Below are positions 15,293-24,351 of a DNA stretch of 64,000 nucleotides, in pieces. The notes below the pieces were generated by a model that made no database searches, had not been told where the DNA came from, and was given only the letters and a program-made list of their open reading frames with translations. Positions within the stretch are counted from its first letter, which is position 1, and each line of letters starts with the position of its first letter. The stretch is taken from contig NZ_CP051006.1 in NCBI RefSeq assembly GCF_014673495.1, forward strand, positions 7,501,001 through 7,565,000, in the 5' to 3' direction. The DNA is from Streptomyces griseofuscus. Its GTDB lineage: Bacteria; Actinomycetota; Actinomycetes; Streptomycetales; Streptomycetaceae. A program made the translations under genes and the position numbers.

Positions 15293-17734
15293 TCAGGGCT
15301 GCTGGCCCGGCAGGTCCTCCGGATACAGCAGGGTCAGATCGTCGGTGGTCGGGTCGGGCAGCTGGGCGACCCGGCTCGCGTGGCGTTCGACCATGGCCTC
15401 GAAGGTCTGGCGGGCGGTGCGGCCGTTGCCGAAGGCGGGACCTTTCGGGAGGGTGGTGAAGTAGGCGGCCAGGGCCTCGGCGGTGCCGGGAGCGAGCCGG
15501 TACTCGTGCTCGTCGGCCTGCTGCTCCACGATCCGCAGCAGCTCCTCGGGGCCGTAGTCGCCGAAGGTGATGGTGCGGGAGAACCGGGACGCCACCCCGG
15601 GGTTGACGGACAGGAAGCGCTCCATCTCCGCCGTGTACCCGGCGACGATCACCACCACCGCGTCCCGCTGGTCCTCCATCAGCTTCACCAGCGTGTCGAT
15701 GGCCTCCTTGCCGAAGTCACGCCCGGCGTCCTCCGGCGAGAGCGCGTACGCCTCGTCGATGAACAGCACCCCGCCGCGCGCCCGTTGGAACGCCTCCTGA
15801 GTACGGATCGCGGTGGAGCCGATGTGCTCGCCGACCAGGTCGACCCGGGACACCTCGACCAGATGGCCCTTGTCCAGCACACCGAGGGAGGCGAGGATCT
15901 CGCCGTAGAGCCGGGCGACCGTCGTCTTGCCGGTGCCGGGGGAACCGGTGAAGACCAGATGCCGCTTGACGGACGCGGCCTTCAGCCCCGCCCGCTGCCG
16001 GCGCCGGCCCACCTCGATCATGTCGGTCAGCGCCCGTACCTCGCGCTTGACGCTCTCCAGGCCGACCAGCGCGTCGAGTTCACCGAGCACGTCCTTCGAC
16101 GTACGCGCCGGCTCCACCGGCTCCGCGGCGGTGACCGACGGCTCCTGCTCGGTGCTGCGCTGCCCGGGGATCGAGCCGAGCAGCCCGGGGGAGTGGTGCA
16201 CCGTCTGTACGGCCGTCTCCCGCGCCGCCGGGGACCGGAGGCTGCCGCTCTCGTCGCTGGTGCAGTCCTCCACCACCGGACCCGAACCCGACCCGGCGTC
16301 CGCGCCGCCCTCGGCGAACTCGTAACCCCCGCGCGCACAGCGCTCGGTGCGGCACTTGCGCAGCGTGGTGCGGCAGCCGTCGATCACATGGAAGCCGTAG
16401 CCGCCGCTCCCGGTGACCCGGCAGTTCAGGAAGCTGCCCCGGCCGCCCGCGGAGACGTAGAAGCCGGCCTCGGCGGGGGAGTCGACGGTGCAGCGCTCGA
16501 TGGTCGGGTCGGCGCCCTTGGTGACGATCACACCGGTCTGGGTGCCGTCCACGGTGCAGTTGTTGAGGGTGCCGCCGCTGCCGTGGTCCCGGAACCAGGC
16601 GCCGGTCGCCGTGTCCCGGATCCGGCAGTCGTCCAGCTGCGCGGTCGCCCCGTCGCTCACCGACACGGCCGTGTTGCGCACCTGGGACAGATCGCTGTCC
16701 ACCACGTCCACCCGCGAACCGCGGTCCAGCACGAACAGCGCGTCCGGCACATCGTGCACCCGGCAGGAGTCCAGCACCGCGGTGGCGCCGTCGCTCACCC
16801 ACACCGCCGGATAGTCACCGGTGCTGTCGAAGATCTCGCACTGGTTGGCGTCCACCCGGGTGCCCGGGTCCCACACCGACAGCCCGTTGCGCCCGAACTG
16901 CCGGACCGTCGTGCGGGTCAGCGTGAGCACCGAACGCGAGCGCAGATCGACCGCGTTCTCCGGGATGTCGTGGATCCGGCAGTCCTCCAGCGTGAGTACC
17001 GCGTCCGTGTCCAGCGTGACGCCGTCGCCGGTGGTGCGGTGCACATCGCAGTCGGTCAGCTGCGCGGTCGCTCGCTGGCTGACCTGCACCCCGGAGCCGC
17101 GCACCTCGTAGATCTCGCAACCGACCGCCTCCAGCGCGGAGTTCTCCCCGGTCACGCTGAACCCGGTGCCCGAGGCGTGGTGCACCCGGCAGCGGTCCAG
17201 GCGCGGATGGCCGCCGCCGCGCACCGCCACGCCCGCCTGTCCGGCCGCCACGATCTCGCACTCCTCGAACACCCCGCTGCCGCCGTCGAGTACGGCGATA
17301 CCGATACCGGCCGGGTTGTCCACGGTGAGCCGGCGCACGGTCGGACGGGCCGCGCCGCGCACCTCCACCCCGACGGCCGAGCGGGTCACGATCCGCATGT
17401 CCATCAGCTCGGGCGTGCCCTCCTCGACCAGCAGCGCGGGCGCCGCCGCGTCCTGGCCCTCCACATGCAGGTCGTGCACCACGGCCGAGGCCCGCACGGT
17501 CAGCGGTACCCCGTCCACCGGCGCGATCCGCACCGAGCCGGGCGAGCCGTCCGGCCCGCGGAGCGTCACCGCCCGCTGGATCACGAGGTTCTCCCGGTAG
17601 GTGCCGGGAGCGATGGTGAGGACGTCGCCGTCGGCGGCGGCCTCCAGGGCGGCGGCGAGCGATGCGTACTCACCCGTGCGGCGCCGCCACCGCGAGGTAC
17701 CGGTGTGCGTCACCTGGACCGTGCCCTGTGCCAT
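15293..17734 (-). CDS. Right-handed beta-helix protein fused to a CbbX/EccA-type AAA+ ATPase
   Basis: An 813-residue fusion. Residues ~20-510 are repeated ~23-residue coils rich in short beta strands (pattern such as ECEIVAAGQAGVAVRGGG, DCRIRDTATGAWFRDHGSG), a NosD/pectate-lyase-like parallel beta helix starting with YRENLVIQRAVTLRG. Residues ~570-813 are an AAA+ domain: Walker A GSPGTGKTTVA (~592-602), Walker B VLFIDEAYAL (~655), sensor VIVAGYTAEM, and an arginine-finger region GVASRFSRTI. The AAA part resembles CbbX and the ATPase domain of type VII secretion EccA. No signal peptide is visible, so it is probably cytosolic. ATG 17734 is chosen; the frame is open to 17911. Biological role unknown. 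Confidence 0.85.
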   Translation of the reverse strand: MAQGTVQVTHTGTSRWRRRTGEYASLAAALEAAADGDVLTIAPGTYRENLVIQRAVTLRGPDGSPGSVRIAPVDGVPLTVRASAVVHDLHVEGQDAAAPALLVEEGTPELMDMRIVTRSAVGVEVRGAARPTVRRLTVDNPAGIGIAVLDGGSGVFEECEIVAAGQAGVAVRGGGHPRLDRCRVHHASGTGFSVTGENSALEAVGCEIYEVRGSGVQVSQRATAQLTDCDVHRTTGDGVTLDTDAVLTLEDCRIHDIPENAVDLRSRSVLTLTRTTVRQFGRNGLSVWDPGTRVDANQCEIFDSTGDYPAVWVSDGATAVLDSCRVHDVPDALFVLDRGSRVDVVDSDLSQVRNTAVSVSDGATAQLDDCRIRDTATGAWFRDHGSGGTLNNCTVDGTQTGVIVTKGADPTIERCTVDSPAEAGFYVSAGGRGSFLNCRVTGSGGYGFHVIDGCRTTLRKCRTERCARGGYEFAEGGADAGSGSGPVVEDCTSDESGSLRSPAARETAVQTVHHSPGLLGSIPGQRSTEQEPSVTAAEPVEPARTSKDVLGELDALVGLESVKREVRALTDMIEVGRRRQRAGLKAASVKRHLVFTGSPGTGKTTVARLYGEILASLGVLDKGHLVEVSRVDLVGEHIGSTAIRTQEAFQRARGGVLFIDEAYALSPEDAGRDFGKEAIDTLVKLMEDQRDAVVVIVAGYTAEMERFLSVNPGVASRFSRTITFGDYGPEELLRIVEQQADEHEYRLAPGTAEALAAYFTTLPKGPAFGNGRTARQTFEAMVERHASRVAQLPDPTTDDLTLLYPEDLPGQQP

Positions 17735-17956
17735 GGCGTTGCTGTGCCCCCACCTCGTCGTACTGATGGCCGCCGCCCCGTACGGGCGGCGCTGCCGAGT
17801 CCGTGCGTGTGCCCGGCCCCTGGGCCCGCCCGGCCATGTCCCCGCGTCTCTGCGAGTCCCTGACGTGCGCCCGTCCGCGGCCTGTCGCCGAAAGCGCTCC
17901 GGCCGGTCCACCGTAGCGTGTGCGCCCGGGGTGGGTTGACCACAGCCCGCCCGCGG

Positions 17957-18559
17957 TCAGCTGCCGGTGCCCGCCTTGCCCCAGTCCGGGCCCGCCCGGT
18001 CCCAAGCCTGCTCCCAGCGTGCGTACCGGCGGCGGACCATACGCCAGACGATGAGCCGCCGGGCGGTCTCGACCAGGCCCGCGGTCAGCAGAGCGGCGCC
18101 GAATCCGGCCAGGACGGCATGGGCCGTGGCCGTGACGGAGTCCAGCGGGCGGGTCGTTATTCGGCCCTGCGGATCCGTCCAGAGCCCGAAGTGGTCACCG
18201 GCGTGAGGGGACTTGAGGTCGGCGAGGACCGGGCCGCGGTGCGCGGTGCCGTCCGGCGCGGGCCAGTCGGCGAGGACGCGGCTGCGGGCCTCGTGCGCGC
18301 CGGTGGAGTCGGGATCGCCCTCGGCGGCCCGGCCCAGCGGCCGTACCACGGTGGCCATGACCGGATGGTGGGTGTGCTGTTCCACCCGCGCGGCACGCTG
18401 GAGCGAGTCCTCGGCGACGAAGCCGACCAGCGCGCCCGTCAAGGGCGCCACCACGGTGATCAGCACCAGCGCCACCAGCGCCACCCACGCCTCGGCCAGA
18501 TCGGTCGCGCGGCACAGCGGATTGCGTCTCCAGCGCCACAGACCTGTGACTGCCCGCAT
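17957..18559 (-). CDS. Rv1733c-family two-transmembrane protein
   Basis: A 200-residue protein starting MRAVTGLWRWRRNPLCRATD, with one hydrophobic helix near residues 28-50 (WVALVALVLITVVAPLTGAL) and another near 145-167 (AHAVLAGFGAALLTAGLVET). The ~90 residues between them should be extracytoplasmic and contain QHTHHPVMATVVRPLG and LKSPHAGDHFGLWTDPQGRI. This matches the Rv1733c family, whose function is unknown. ATG 18559 is preferred over the GTG at 18574 because GGGGGG is seven bases before it. It lies 102 bp downstream of the MOSC gene on the same strand. Confidence 0.78.
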   Translation of the reverse strand: MRAVTGLWRWRRNPLCRATDLAEAWVALVALVLITVVAPLTGALVGFVAEDSLQRAARVEQHTHHPVMATVVRPLGRAAEGDPDSTGAHEARSRVLADWPAPDGTAHRGPVLADLKSPHAGDHFGLWTDPQGRITTRPLDSVTATAHAVLAGFGAALLTAGLVETARRLIVWRMVRRRYARWEQAWDRAGPDWGKAGTGS

Positions 18560-18660
18560 CTCCCCACCCCCCACGTCCCCCGCGGCCGGTCACGGCCGCG
18601 ACGTCTCACGCATTTCTCATGTCACCCCAACGACCGGGAACGCCCCCGGGGTTCCCCGAT

Positions 18661-19515
18661 CTACCGATCTCCGGCCGATGTTCTCCCGCCCCGCTCCAGC
18701 ACCCGCACCGGATCGCCGACCCGGATGGTCCCGCGCGTGAGCGGAACGAGGTTCTGCCCGAAGACGAGACTCCCGCCGAATCTGCGATGCCGGGCCAGTG
18801 TGTACAGCGGCTCCCGGCCGCGCGCGGCGGTGCCCTGGTCGGTGGTGGTCACCACACAGCGCCCGCAGGTGCGCGCAACCCGGAAGACGACCTCGCCGAC
18901 GGAGAGGCGCGCCCATTCGTCCTCCGCCCACGCCTCGGTGCCACCGACCACGACACTGGGCCGGAAACGGTTCATGGGCAGCGGCCCCTCGGCGGCGTGC
19001 CGGCCCTCGGCTATCAGGGAGTTGAGGGCGTCGAGCGAGGCCGACGTGGTGACGAGCAGGGGATAGCCGTCCGCGAAGCTGACCGTCTCGCCCGGCAGCG
19101 CGTAGTCCGGGTCGACGGGCCGGCGGGTGGCCGGGTCGTCCAGATGCACCAGGCGCACGTCCCGGTCGAGATAGGCGCTGCACCAGGCGTGCGCCGCCGC
19201 CGCGGCCGGCACCGCCTCTATTTTCTGCCCGAAGATGTTCACCGGCACGGTGCCCGAGGGCTCCGGCACCTCGATGGTGATCGCCGATCGCCCGGCCGCC
19301 GACAGACGCAGACCGCCGCCGGCCAGAGGCTCGGCGGCGGCCAGGGCGAGACGTGGCTGCTCCCGCTGGGTGACGACCTTCCCCCCGGCGTCGATCAGTG
19401 CCCAGCGCCGGTCTCCGGCCAGCCCCCAGGGCTCCACCACGGCCGCGTCGGCCGCGAGGCCCTGGAACGCCTTGACCGGGTAGAGATGGATCGACTGCAC
19501 TGCGGCGAATTCCAT
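18661..19515 (-). CDS. MOSC domain protein (molybdenum cofactor sulfurase C-terminal type)
   Basis: A 284-residue protein with an N-terminal MOSC_N beta barrel (FAAVQSIHLYPVKAFQG, GDRRWALIDAGGKVVTQREQ) and a C-terminal MOSC domain. The latter contains NRFRPSVVVGG and RTCGRCVVTTTDQGT, in which the second cysteine is the conserved molybdenum-ligating position of mARC-like enzymes. Likely a molybdenum-dependent reductase or cofactor-handling protein acting on N-hydroxylated or sulfur compounds; the substrate is not deducible. ATG 19515 has no strong ribosome site. A GTG-rich upstream alternative is in another frame. Confidence 0.82.
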   Translation of the reverse strand: MEFAAVQSIHLYPVKAFQGLAADAAVVEPWGLAGDRRWALIDAGGKVVTQREQPRLALAAAEPLAGGGLRLSAAGRSAITIEVPEPSGTVPVNIFGQKIEAVPAAAAAHAWCSAYLDRDVRLVHLDDPATRRPVDPDYALPGETVSFADGYPLLVTTSASLDALNSLIAEGRHAAEGPLPMNRFRPSVVVGGTEAWAEDEWARLSVGEVVFRVARTCGRCVVTTTDQGTAARGREPLYTLARHRRFGGSLVFGQNLVPLTRGTIRVGDPVRVLERGGRTSAGDR

Positions 19516-19558
19516 GTCGCCATCGTGCCAGGTGCCACCGACAGCGGGGGCGCTTCGA

Positions 19559-19999
19559 TCAGTAACCCCGCTGCTGAGGGTTGTTGTACGGGTCCTGGTA
19601 CGGCGCCTGCACGGGCCGGGGCGCGGCCGGGCGCATCGCCTCGTAGCCGGTGCCGGGCTGCATCGGGCGCTGCTGCGGGGCACCCGGGCCGGGGTAGCCG
19701 CGCGGGGCGCTCGCCTGCTGCGGGATGTACGCCGTGGGCGCCTGCTGGAACGGGGCGGGCTGTGGCTGCTGGGGATAGCCGTAGCCGGGAGCCTGGGGCT
19801 GCGGGGAGGGCGCGGCCGGCAGGGCGGGGAGGGCCGACGGCAGGGCGGGCAGGTGGCTGCCCATGTCGTAGGCGGCGGGGACCCGGATCGGGGCGATCTG
19901 CGGGGTTCCCCGCTCGGCCACGAGGGAGTCGTAGATCGGAGTGTCCCGGAAGGAGGCGGAGTAATAGCCGCCGCCATAGGTGGAGCGGGGGGAGGTCAT
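19559..19999 (-). CDS. DUF6643-like Pro/Gln-rich hypothetical protein
   Basis: A 146-residue protein starting MTSPRSTYGGGYYSASFRDT and continuing PIYDSLVAERGTPQIAPIRV, a conserved streptomycete N-terminus that I associate with DUF6643. The remainder is low-complexity Pro/Gln/Ala/Tyr-rich sequence (QPQPAPFQQAPTAYIPQQAS) and probably disordered. Function unknown. ATG 19999 is immediately downstream of an AT-richer stretch (TTAACTTATG) without a clear ribosome site, so leaderless or weak initiation is possible. It is divergent from the TerD gene across a 298-bp gap. Confidence 0.65.
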   Translation of the reverse strand: MTSPRSTYGGGYYSASFRDTPIYDSLVAERGTPQIAPIRVPAAYDMGSHLPALPSALPALPAAPSPQPQAPGYGYPQQPQPAPFQQAPTAYIPQQASAPRGYPGPGAPQQRPMQPGTGYEAMRPAAPRPVQAPYQDPYNNPQQRGY

Positions 20000-20297
20000 G
20001 GCACATAAGTTAAGCCCACGATGTGCTGGTTGGGGAGACCGATAAGAGGGTTGTTTTCCGTGTCGGCGGTGACCGGGGATGCTCAATCAGAGCGAACTTG
20101 TCGAAAAAGGGCAGCGGTTCACGTATAGATCATGTAAGGAACGGGCTTCTGGGCCGGGTTACCGGCGGTCGACCGGCGATCTTCCTGCGTCTTTGCCCGC
20201 GCGGCCCAGGGGAGTTCGGCGGGGCCGGGCATAGCTTGGGCATGCGGGGATGATCCGGACGTCCGTGGACACCGTGGACGGGAGCGAGGGGGTCGAC
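20000..20297. promoter_or_regulatory. Divergent promoter region between DUF6643 and TerD genes
   Basis: No gene is seen in this 298-bp gap, which must hold both promoters. On the plus strand, TATAGA at 20124-20129 is a plausible -10 element, with TTGTCG about 20 bases before it (a long spacer). The region is locally AT-richer than its surroundings. Confidence 0.35.
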
Positions 20298-21638
20298 ATG
20301 ACGATGGCGAAGGGTTCGAACACACCGGTTCCGGCCACCGCGCTGCGGGTCGAGCTGGGGCGGCGCCAGGGGCCCGGAGTGCCCGACGCGGACGCCTCCG
20401 CGCTGCTGCTCGCCGCGGGGAAGGTCCGCACCGACGCGGACTTCGTCTTCTACAACCAGCCCGCCCATCCCTCGGGCGCGGTGCGGCATGAGGGCAAGCG
20501 GACCGAGGGCGCGCTCGTCGTGGACACCCTGACCGTGGACCTGGCGCGGGTGGAGGGCGCGATCGAGCGGATCGTCCTCGCCGCCTCGGCGGACGGCGGC
20601 ACGTTCGGACAGGTCCCGGACCTGTACATCGAGGTGACCGACCCCGCATCCGGCCAGGTCGTCGCCCGCTTCGACAGCCCGGGCGCGACCGTGGAGACCG
20701 CCTTCCTGCTCGGCGAGTTCTACCGCCGCCAGGGCGGCTGGCGGTTCCGCGCCGTCGGCCAGGGCTACGACAGCGGACTCGAGGGCCTCGCCACGGAGTT
20801 CGGCATCACCGTGGACGAGCCGCAGCACGCGGCACCCTCACCCGCACCGGCCCCGCCGACGGTCGTACCACCCTCACCCGCGCCGGCCCCACTGCCGGAC
20901 GTACCACCCCCACCCGCCCCGGCCTCCCTCGCCGACGCGCCGCCCCCGCCCGCCTGGGCCCGTGTGACCGACGTGCCGCCGCCCCCGGCGCCCGCCGCAC
21001 CCCCGGTCCGCCTCGCGAAAGTCACCCTCACCAAGGCCGCCCCCTCCGTCTCGCTGGCGAAGCAGGGCGGTACCTCGGGCGTCCTGCGGGTGAACCTCAA
21101 CTGGCAGATGCGCAAACAGCTTTCGGGCTGGGGCGCGCGCTGGGGCGGCGGCGGGTCCGCGGACCTCGACCTCGACCTGTGCGCCCTGTACGAACTCGCC
21201 GACGGCCGCAAGGGCGTCGTCCAGGCGCTCGGCAACTCCTTCGGATCGCTGCACCGGCCGCCGTACATCCATCTCGACGGCGACGACCGCACCGGCGCCG
21301 CGGCGAGCGGCGAGAACCTCACCGTCAACCTCGACCACCTGGCGGACCTGCGCCGCGTCCTCGTCTTCGTCACCGTCTACGAGGGCGCGTCCTCCTTCGC
21401 CGGACTGCACGCCACCGTCACCCTCCAGCCGCAGTACGGCGCCCCCGTCGACTTCGCGCTGGACGAGTGCACGGCCCCCTCCACGGTGTGCGCGCTCGCC
21501 CTGATCACCAACACGGGCGGCGATCTCGTCGTCCGGCGCGAGGCCCGCTACCTCGTACCGGAGCGCGGGGTGAGCCCGCAGCGGACCGTGGACCGCGCCT
21601 ACGGCTGGGGCATGAACTGGACGCCCGGCCGCAAATGA
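20298..21638 (+). CDS. TerD-family protein with two TerD-like domains and a proline-rich linker
   Basis: A 446-residue protein. Residues ~25-175 are a TerD domain (ADFVFYNQPAHPSGAVRHEG, IERIVLAASADGG, ARFDSPGATVETAFLLGEFY, GWRFRAVGQGY). Residues ~185-265 are Pro/Ala repeats (PPSPAPAPLPDVPPPPAPAS). Residues ~285-446 are a second TerD/TerA-like domain with DLDLDLCALYELADGRKGV, IHLDGDDRTG and NLDHLADLRRVLVFVTVYEG. Acidic patches suit calcium binding as known for TerD. The family is linked to tellurite and stress resistance; in streptomycetes several copies affect development. ATG 20298 has AGGGGG six bases upstream. Confidence 0.85.
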   Translation: MTMAKGSNTPVPATALRVELGRRQGPGVPDADASALLLAAGKVRTDADFVFYNQPAHPSGAVRHEGKRTEGALVVDTLTVDLARVEGAIERIVLAASADGGTFGQVPDLYIEVTDPASGQVVARFDSPGATVETAFLLGEFYRRQGGWRFRAVGQGYDSGLEGLATEFGITVDEPQHAAPSPAPAPPTVVPPSPAPAPLPDVPPPPAPASLADAPPPPAWARVTDVPPPPAPAAPPVRLAKVTLTKAAPSVSLAKQGGTSGVLRVNLNWQMRKQLSGWGARWGGGGSADLDLDLCALYELADGRKGVVQALGNSFGSLHRPPYIHLDGDDRTGAAASGENLTVNLDHLADLRRVLVFVTVYEGASSFAGLHATVTLQPQYGAPVDFALDECTAPSTVCALALITNTGGDLVVRREARYLVPERGVSPQRTVDRAYGWGMNWTPGRK

Positions 21639-21639
21639 C

Positions 21640-22815
21640 TCAGCCCTCGTCGGGAACCGCGTCGGGACGGGCGTACGTACGGCCCTTCCAGGCGGCCCCG
21701 CGCCCCCGGTAGTGCTGCACCGCCGAGTCGACCGTCATCAGCAGATACAGGAACGCGGTGTACGGCAGCAGCGGGGCGAGCCACAGCGGCTGCCGGTAGT
21801 AGCGCAGCATCGGCAGGTAGGTGCCCGCCATCACCGCCCACGCCAGCGCGCCGACGCCGGCCACCGGCCCGCTGCCCGCCGCCGCGCCCGCGAGCACGGC
21901 CACCGGCGGCACCAGGTACACCAGCGCGAGCCCGGCCACCGTGCCGAGCAGCAGCGGCGGGCTGTGCCGCAGCTGGGCGTAGGCGCTGCGCGAGACCATC
22001 CGCCACAGGTCGCCCAGCCGCGGGTAGGGCCGCACGCTGTCCACCCGGTCGGCGAGGCCCAGCCAGACCCGCCCGCCCGCGCCCTTGACCGCGCGGGCGA
22101 GGGCGACGTCGTCGATGACCGCGTGCCGGATGGCGTCCGGGATCCGCGCCTTCTCCGCCATGCCGGCGCGCAGCAGGACACAGCCGCCCGCCGCGGCCGC
22201 CGTGCGCGACCCCGGCCGGCCGATCCACCGGAAGGGATACAGCTGCGCGAAGAAGTACACGAACGCCGGGACCACCAGCCGCTCCCAGCGGCTCTCCACC
22301 CGCAGCCGCGCCATCTGCGAGACCACGTCGAAGCCGCCGCCATGGGCCGCCGCCACCAGTTCCCGCAGGCTGTCCGGGGCGTGCGCGATGTCCGCGTCCG
22401 TCAGCAGCAGGTACTCCGGCTCGCGCGCGCGGGCCAGCGCGATGCCGTGCCGCACCGCCCACAGCTTGCCCGTCCAGCCCGGGGGCGGCTCGCCGGGCGA
22501 GCCCACGGTGAGCGGCAGCCCACCGTGCCGCTCCGACAGCGCGCGGGCCAGCTCCCCGGTGCCGTCCGTGCTGCCGTCGTCCACCAGGAAGACCTCGGCC
22601 CGCCCCGGATAGTCCTGCGCGAGCAGCGAGGGCAGGCTCGCGGGCAGTACGGCGGCCTCGTCGCGGGCCGGTACGACCACGCAGACCGACGGCCACACCT
22701 CCGGGTCCCGGCGCAGCGGCAACCGGACGTCCGTGCGCCAGAAGAAGCCCTGGCACAGCAGCAGCCAGCACCAGGCGGCCAGCGAGACGACGGTGATCCA
22801 CAGGAAGGCGCTCAC
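21640..22815 (-). CDS. Membrane family 2 glycosyltransferase, HpnB-like
   Basis: A 391-residue protein with an N-terminal transmembrane helix (SAFLWITVVSLAAWCWLLLC), a GT2 catalytic domain and two or three C-terminal helices. Catalytic motifs are VVVPARDEAAVLPASLPSLL, VDDGSTDGT, PPGWTGKLWAVRHG, LLLTDADIAHAP and IDDVALARAVK. The PGWTGKxWA and C-terminal RGRGAAWKGRTY segments resemble hopanoid-associated HpnB glycosyltransferases, but no squalene/hopene genes are nearby. GTG 22815 follows a GGGGCAG; GTG 22833 is an alternative. The gene converges with the TerD gene, leaving one base between them. Confidence 0.8.
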   Translation of the reverse strand: MSAFLWITVVSLAAWCWLLLCQGFFWRTDVRLPLRRDPEVWPSVCVVVPARDEAAVLPASLPSLLAQDYPGRAEVFLVDDGSTDGTGELARALSERHGGLPLTVGSPGEPPPGWTGKLWAVRHGIALARAREPEYLLLTDADIAHAPDSLRELVAAAHGGGFDVVSQMARLRVESRWERLVVPAFVYFFAQLYPFRWIGRPGSRTAAAAGGCVLLRAGMAEKARIPDAIRHAVIDDVALARAVKGAGGRVWLGLADRVDSVRPYPRLGDLWRMVSRSAYAQLRHSPPLLLGTVAGLALVYLVPPVAVLAGAAAGSGPVAGVGALAWAVMAGTYLPMLRYYRQPLWLAPLLPYTAFLYLLMTVDSAVQHYRGRGAAWKGRTYARPDAVPDEG

Positions 22816-22872
22816 GGGCGCAGTCTGCCCCACCCGGGCCGTTCACATGAGCGGATCGTCTATCGTGGCCGG

Positions 22873-23667
22873 GTGAAGATCGCGCTCATGGACTCCGGAA
22901 TCGGTTTGCTCGCGGCCACGGCCGCGGTACGACGCCTACGGCCCGACGCGGATCTCGTTCTCTCCCTGGACCCCGACGGCATGCCCTGGGGACCCCGCAC
23001 CCCCGAGGACCTCACCCGGCGCGCGCTGGACGTCGCCGAGGCCGCCGCGGCCCGCCGTCCCGACGCGCTGATCGTCGGCTGCAACACGGCCAGCGTGCAC
23101 GCCCTGCCCCCGCTGCGCGCCCGCCTGGAGCCCGGCATCCCGGTGATCGGCACCGTCCCGGCGATCAAGCCGGCCGCGGCCGGCGGCGGCCCCTTCGCGA
23201 TCTGGGCGACCCCCGCCACCACCGGCAGTGCCTACCAGCGCGGCCTCATCGCGGACTTCGCCGACGGCGTGCCGGTGACCGAGGTGCCCTGCTGGGGTCT
23301 CGCCGAGGCCATCGAACACGCGGACGAGGCGGCGATCGAGACGGCCGTCGCCGCGGCCGCCGCGCTGACACCGGCGGAGGTGACGACCGTCGTCCTCGGC
23401 TGCACCCACTACGAGCTGGTCGCCGAGCGCATCCGGGCCGCCGTGCAGCGCCCCGGCGCGGCCCCGCTGGTCCTGCACGGCTCGGCCGGTGCGGTGGCCG
23501 CGCAGGCACTGCGCCGACTGGGCGAACTTCCCGCCTCCGGGGCGCCCGCCGAGGGCGGCCTCACGGTGCTGCTCAGCGGCCGCGAGGGCGAGCTGCCCGC
23601 GGCGGCGCTGCACTACGCCGAGGGACGGCTGCTGCCCGCGGTGGAACCCTTCGCCGACCGCCGCTGA
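22873..23667 (+). CDS. Glutamate racemase-like protein (Asp/Glu racemase superfamily)
   Basis: A 264-residue protein with both catalytic cysteines of MurI-type racemases: C in LIVGCNTASVHALPPL (residues ~77-92) and C in VVLGCTHYELVAERI (~178-192). It also has the N-terminal MDSGIGLLAATAAVRRLRP, equivalent to DSGxGG. MurI supplies D-glutamate for peptidoglycan. The usual DxxxxPYG loop is replaced by DPDGMPWGPRTPEDL, so this may be a divergent paralogue with another substrate. GTG 22873 is the only well-placed start. It is divergent from the glycosyltransferase by 57 bp. Confidence 0.78.
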   Translation: MKIALMDSGIGLLAATAAVRRLRPDADLVLSLDPDGMPWGPRTPEDLTRRALDVAEAAAARRPDALIVGCNTASVHALPPLRARLEPGIPVIGTVPAIKPAAAGGGPFAIWATPATTGSAYQRGLIADFADGVPVTEVPCWGLAEAIEHADEAAIETAVAAAAALTPAEVTTVVLGCTHYELVAERIRAAVQRPGAAPLVLHGSAGAVAAQALRRLGELPASGAPAEGGLTVLLSGREGELPAAALHYAEGRLLPAVEPFADRR

Positions 23668-23771
23668 CCCTGCCCGCTCACCCGTTCCGCCTCCGTCGTC
23701 CAGGGCCGCACGGGGCGGGCACGGGCCGGGAGGCGGTACCCGCGCGGGGAATCCTGAGTAACCTCGTAGTC

Positions 23772-24317
23772 ATGAGGGACCAGCCCCATACCGAGGACGA
23801 CGCCACCCCCGAGATCTGGACCGGACGCGCCACCAACCGGGTGCAGTGGCTGCTGGCGCTGGCCGGGGCGGCCTGCCTGGCCCTGGGGATCAAGCTGGCC
23901 GTGGACTCCGCGTGGACGTCCGGGATCACCGCGCTGACGATGTCCGTGGTCGGCTGCATCGCGGCCGGGCTGCTGGTCATCTTCGGCACCCTCGCCTTCG
24001 TCCATGTCGACCTCAGACTCGACCGGGAGTGCGTCGAGGTGCGCTGCGGCCACATCGGAGTGCCGCGCCGCCGCATCCCGCTCTCCCATGTGGCGGGCGC
24101 CGACTTCACCGCCCTGGTGACCCCGCGGCAATGGGGCGGCTGGGGCTACCGCTGGCGCCCCGAGAAGGGCACCGCGGTCGTCGTACGCCGGGGCGAGGGC
24201 ATCGTGCTCAGCCTGTGGGACGGACACACCTTCACCATCACCGTGGACAACGCGGAATCAGCGGTACGAGTGATCAGGGCACGGCTGCGCTCGATCACCC
24301 CGGGGTCGGCCGCGTAG
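23772..24317 (+). CDS. Small membrane protein with PH-like C-terminal domain
   Basis: A 181-residue protein with two transmembrane helices near residues 24-44 (VQWLLALAGAACLALGIKLA) and 52-75 (ITALTMSVVGCIAAGLLVIF). A ~100-residue soluble domain with PH-like strand order follows (DLRLDRECVEVRCGHIGVPR, RIPLSHVAGADFTAL, TAVVVRRGEGIVLSLWDGHT, ITVDNAESAVRVIRA). It resembles actinobacterial membrane proteins with a bacterial PH domain (DUF3093-like), without a firm family call. Function unknown. The ATG at 23772 has only a weak upstream purine run. Confidence 0.65.
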   Translation: MRDQPHTEDDATPEIWTGRATNRVQWLLALAGAACLALGIKLAVDSAWTSGITALTMSVVGCIAAGLLVIFGTLAFVHVDLRLDRECVEVRCGHIGVPRRRIPLSHVAGADFTALVTPRQWGGWGYRWRPEKGTAVVVRRGEGIVLSLWDGHTFTITVDNAESAVRVIRARLRSITPGSAA

Positions 24318-24351
24318 CGGATCCCGGGCGGGTCCCGATAGCTTGCCCGCC

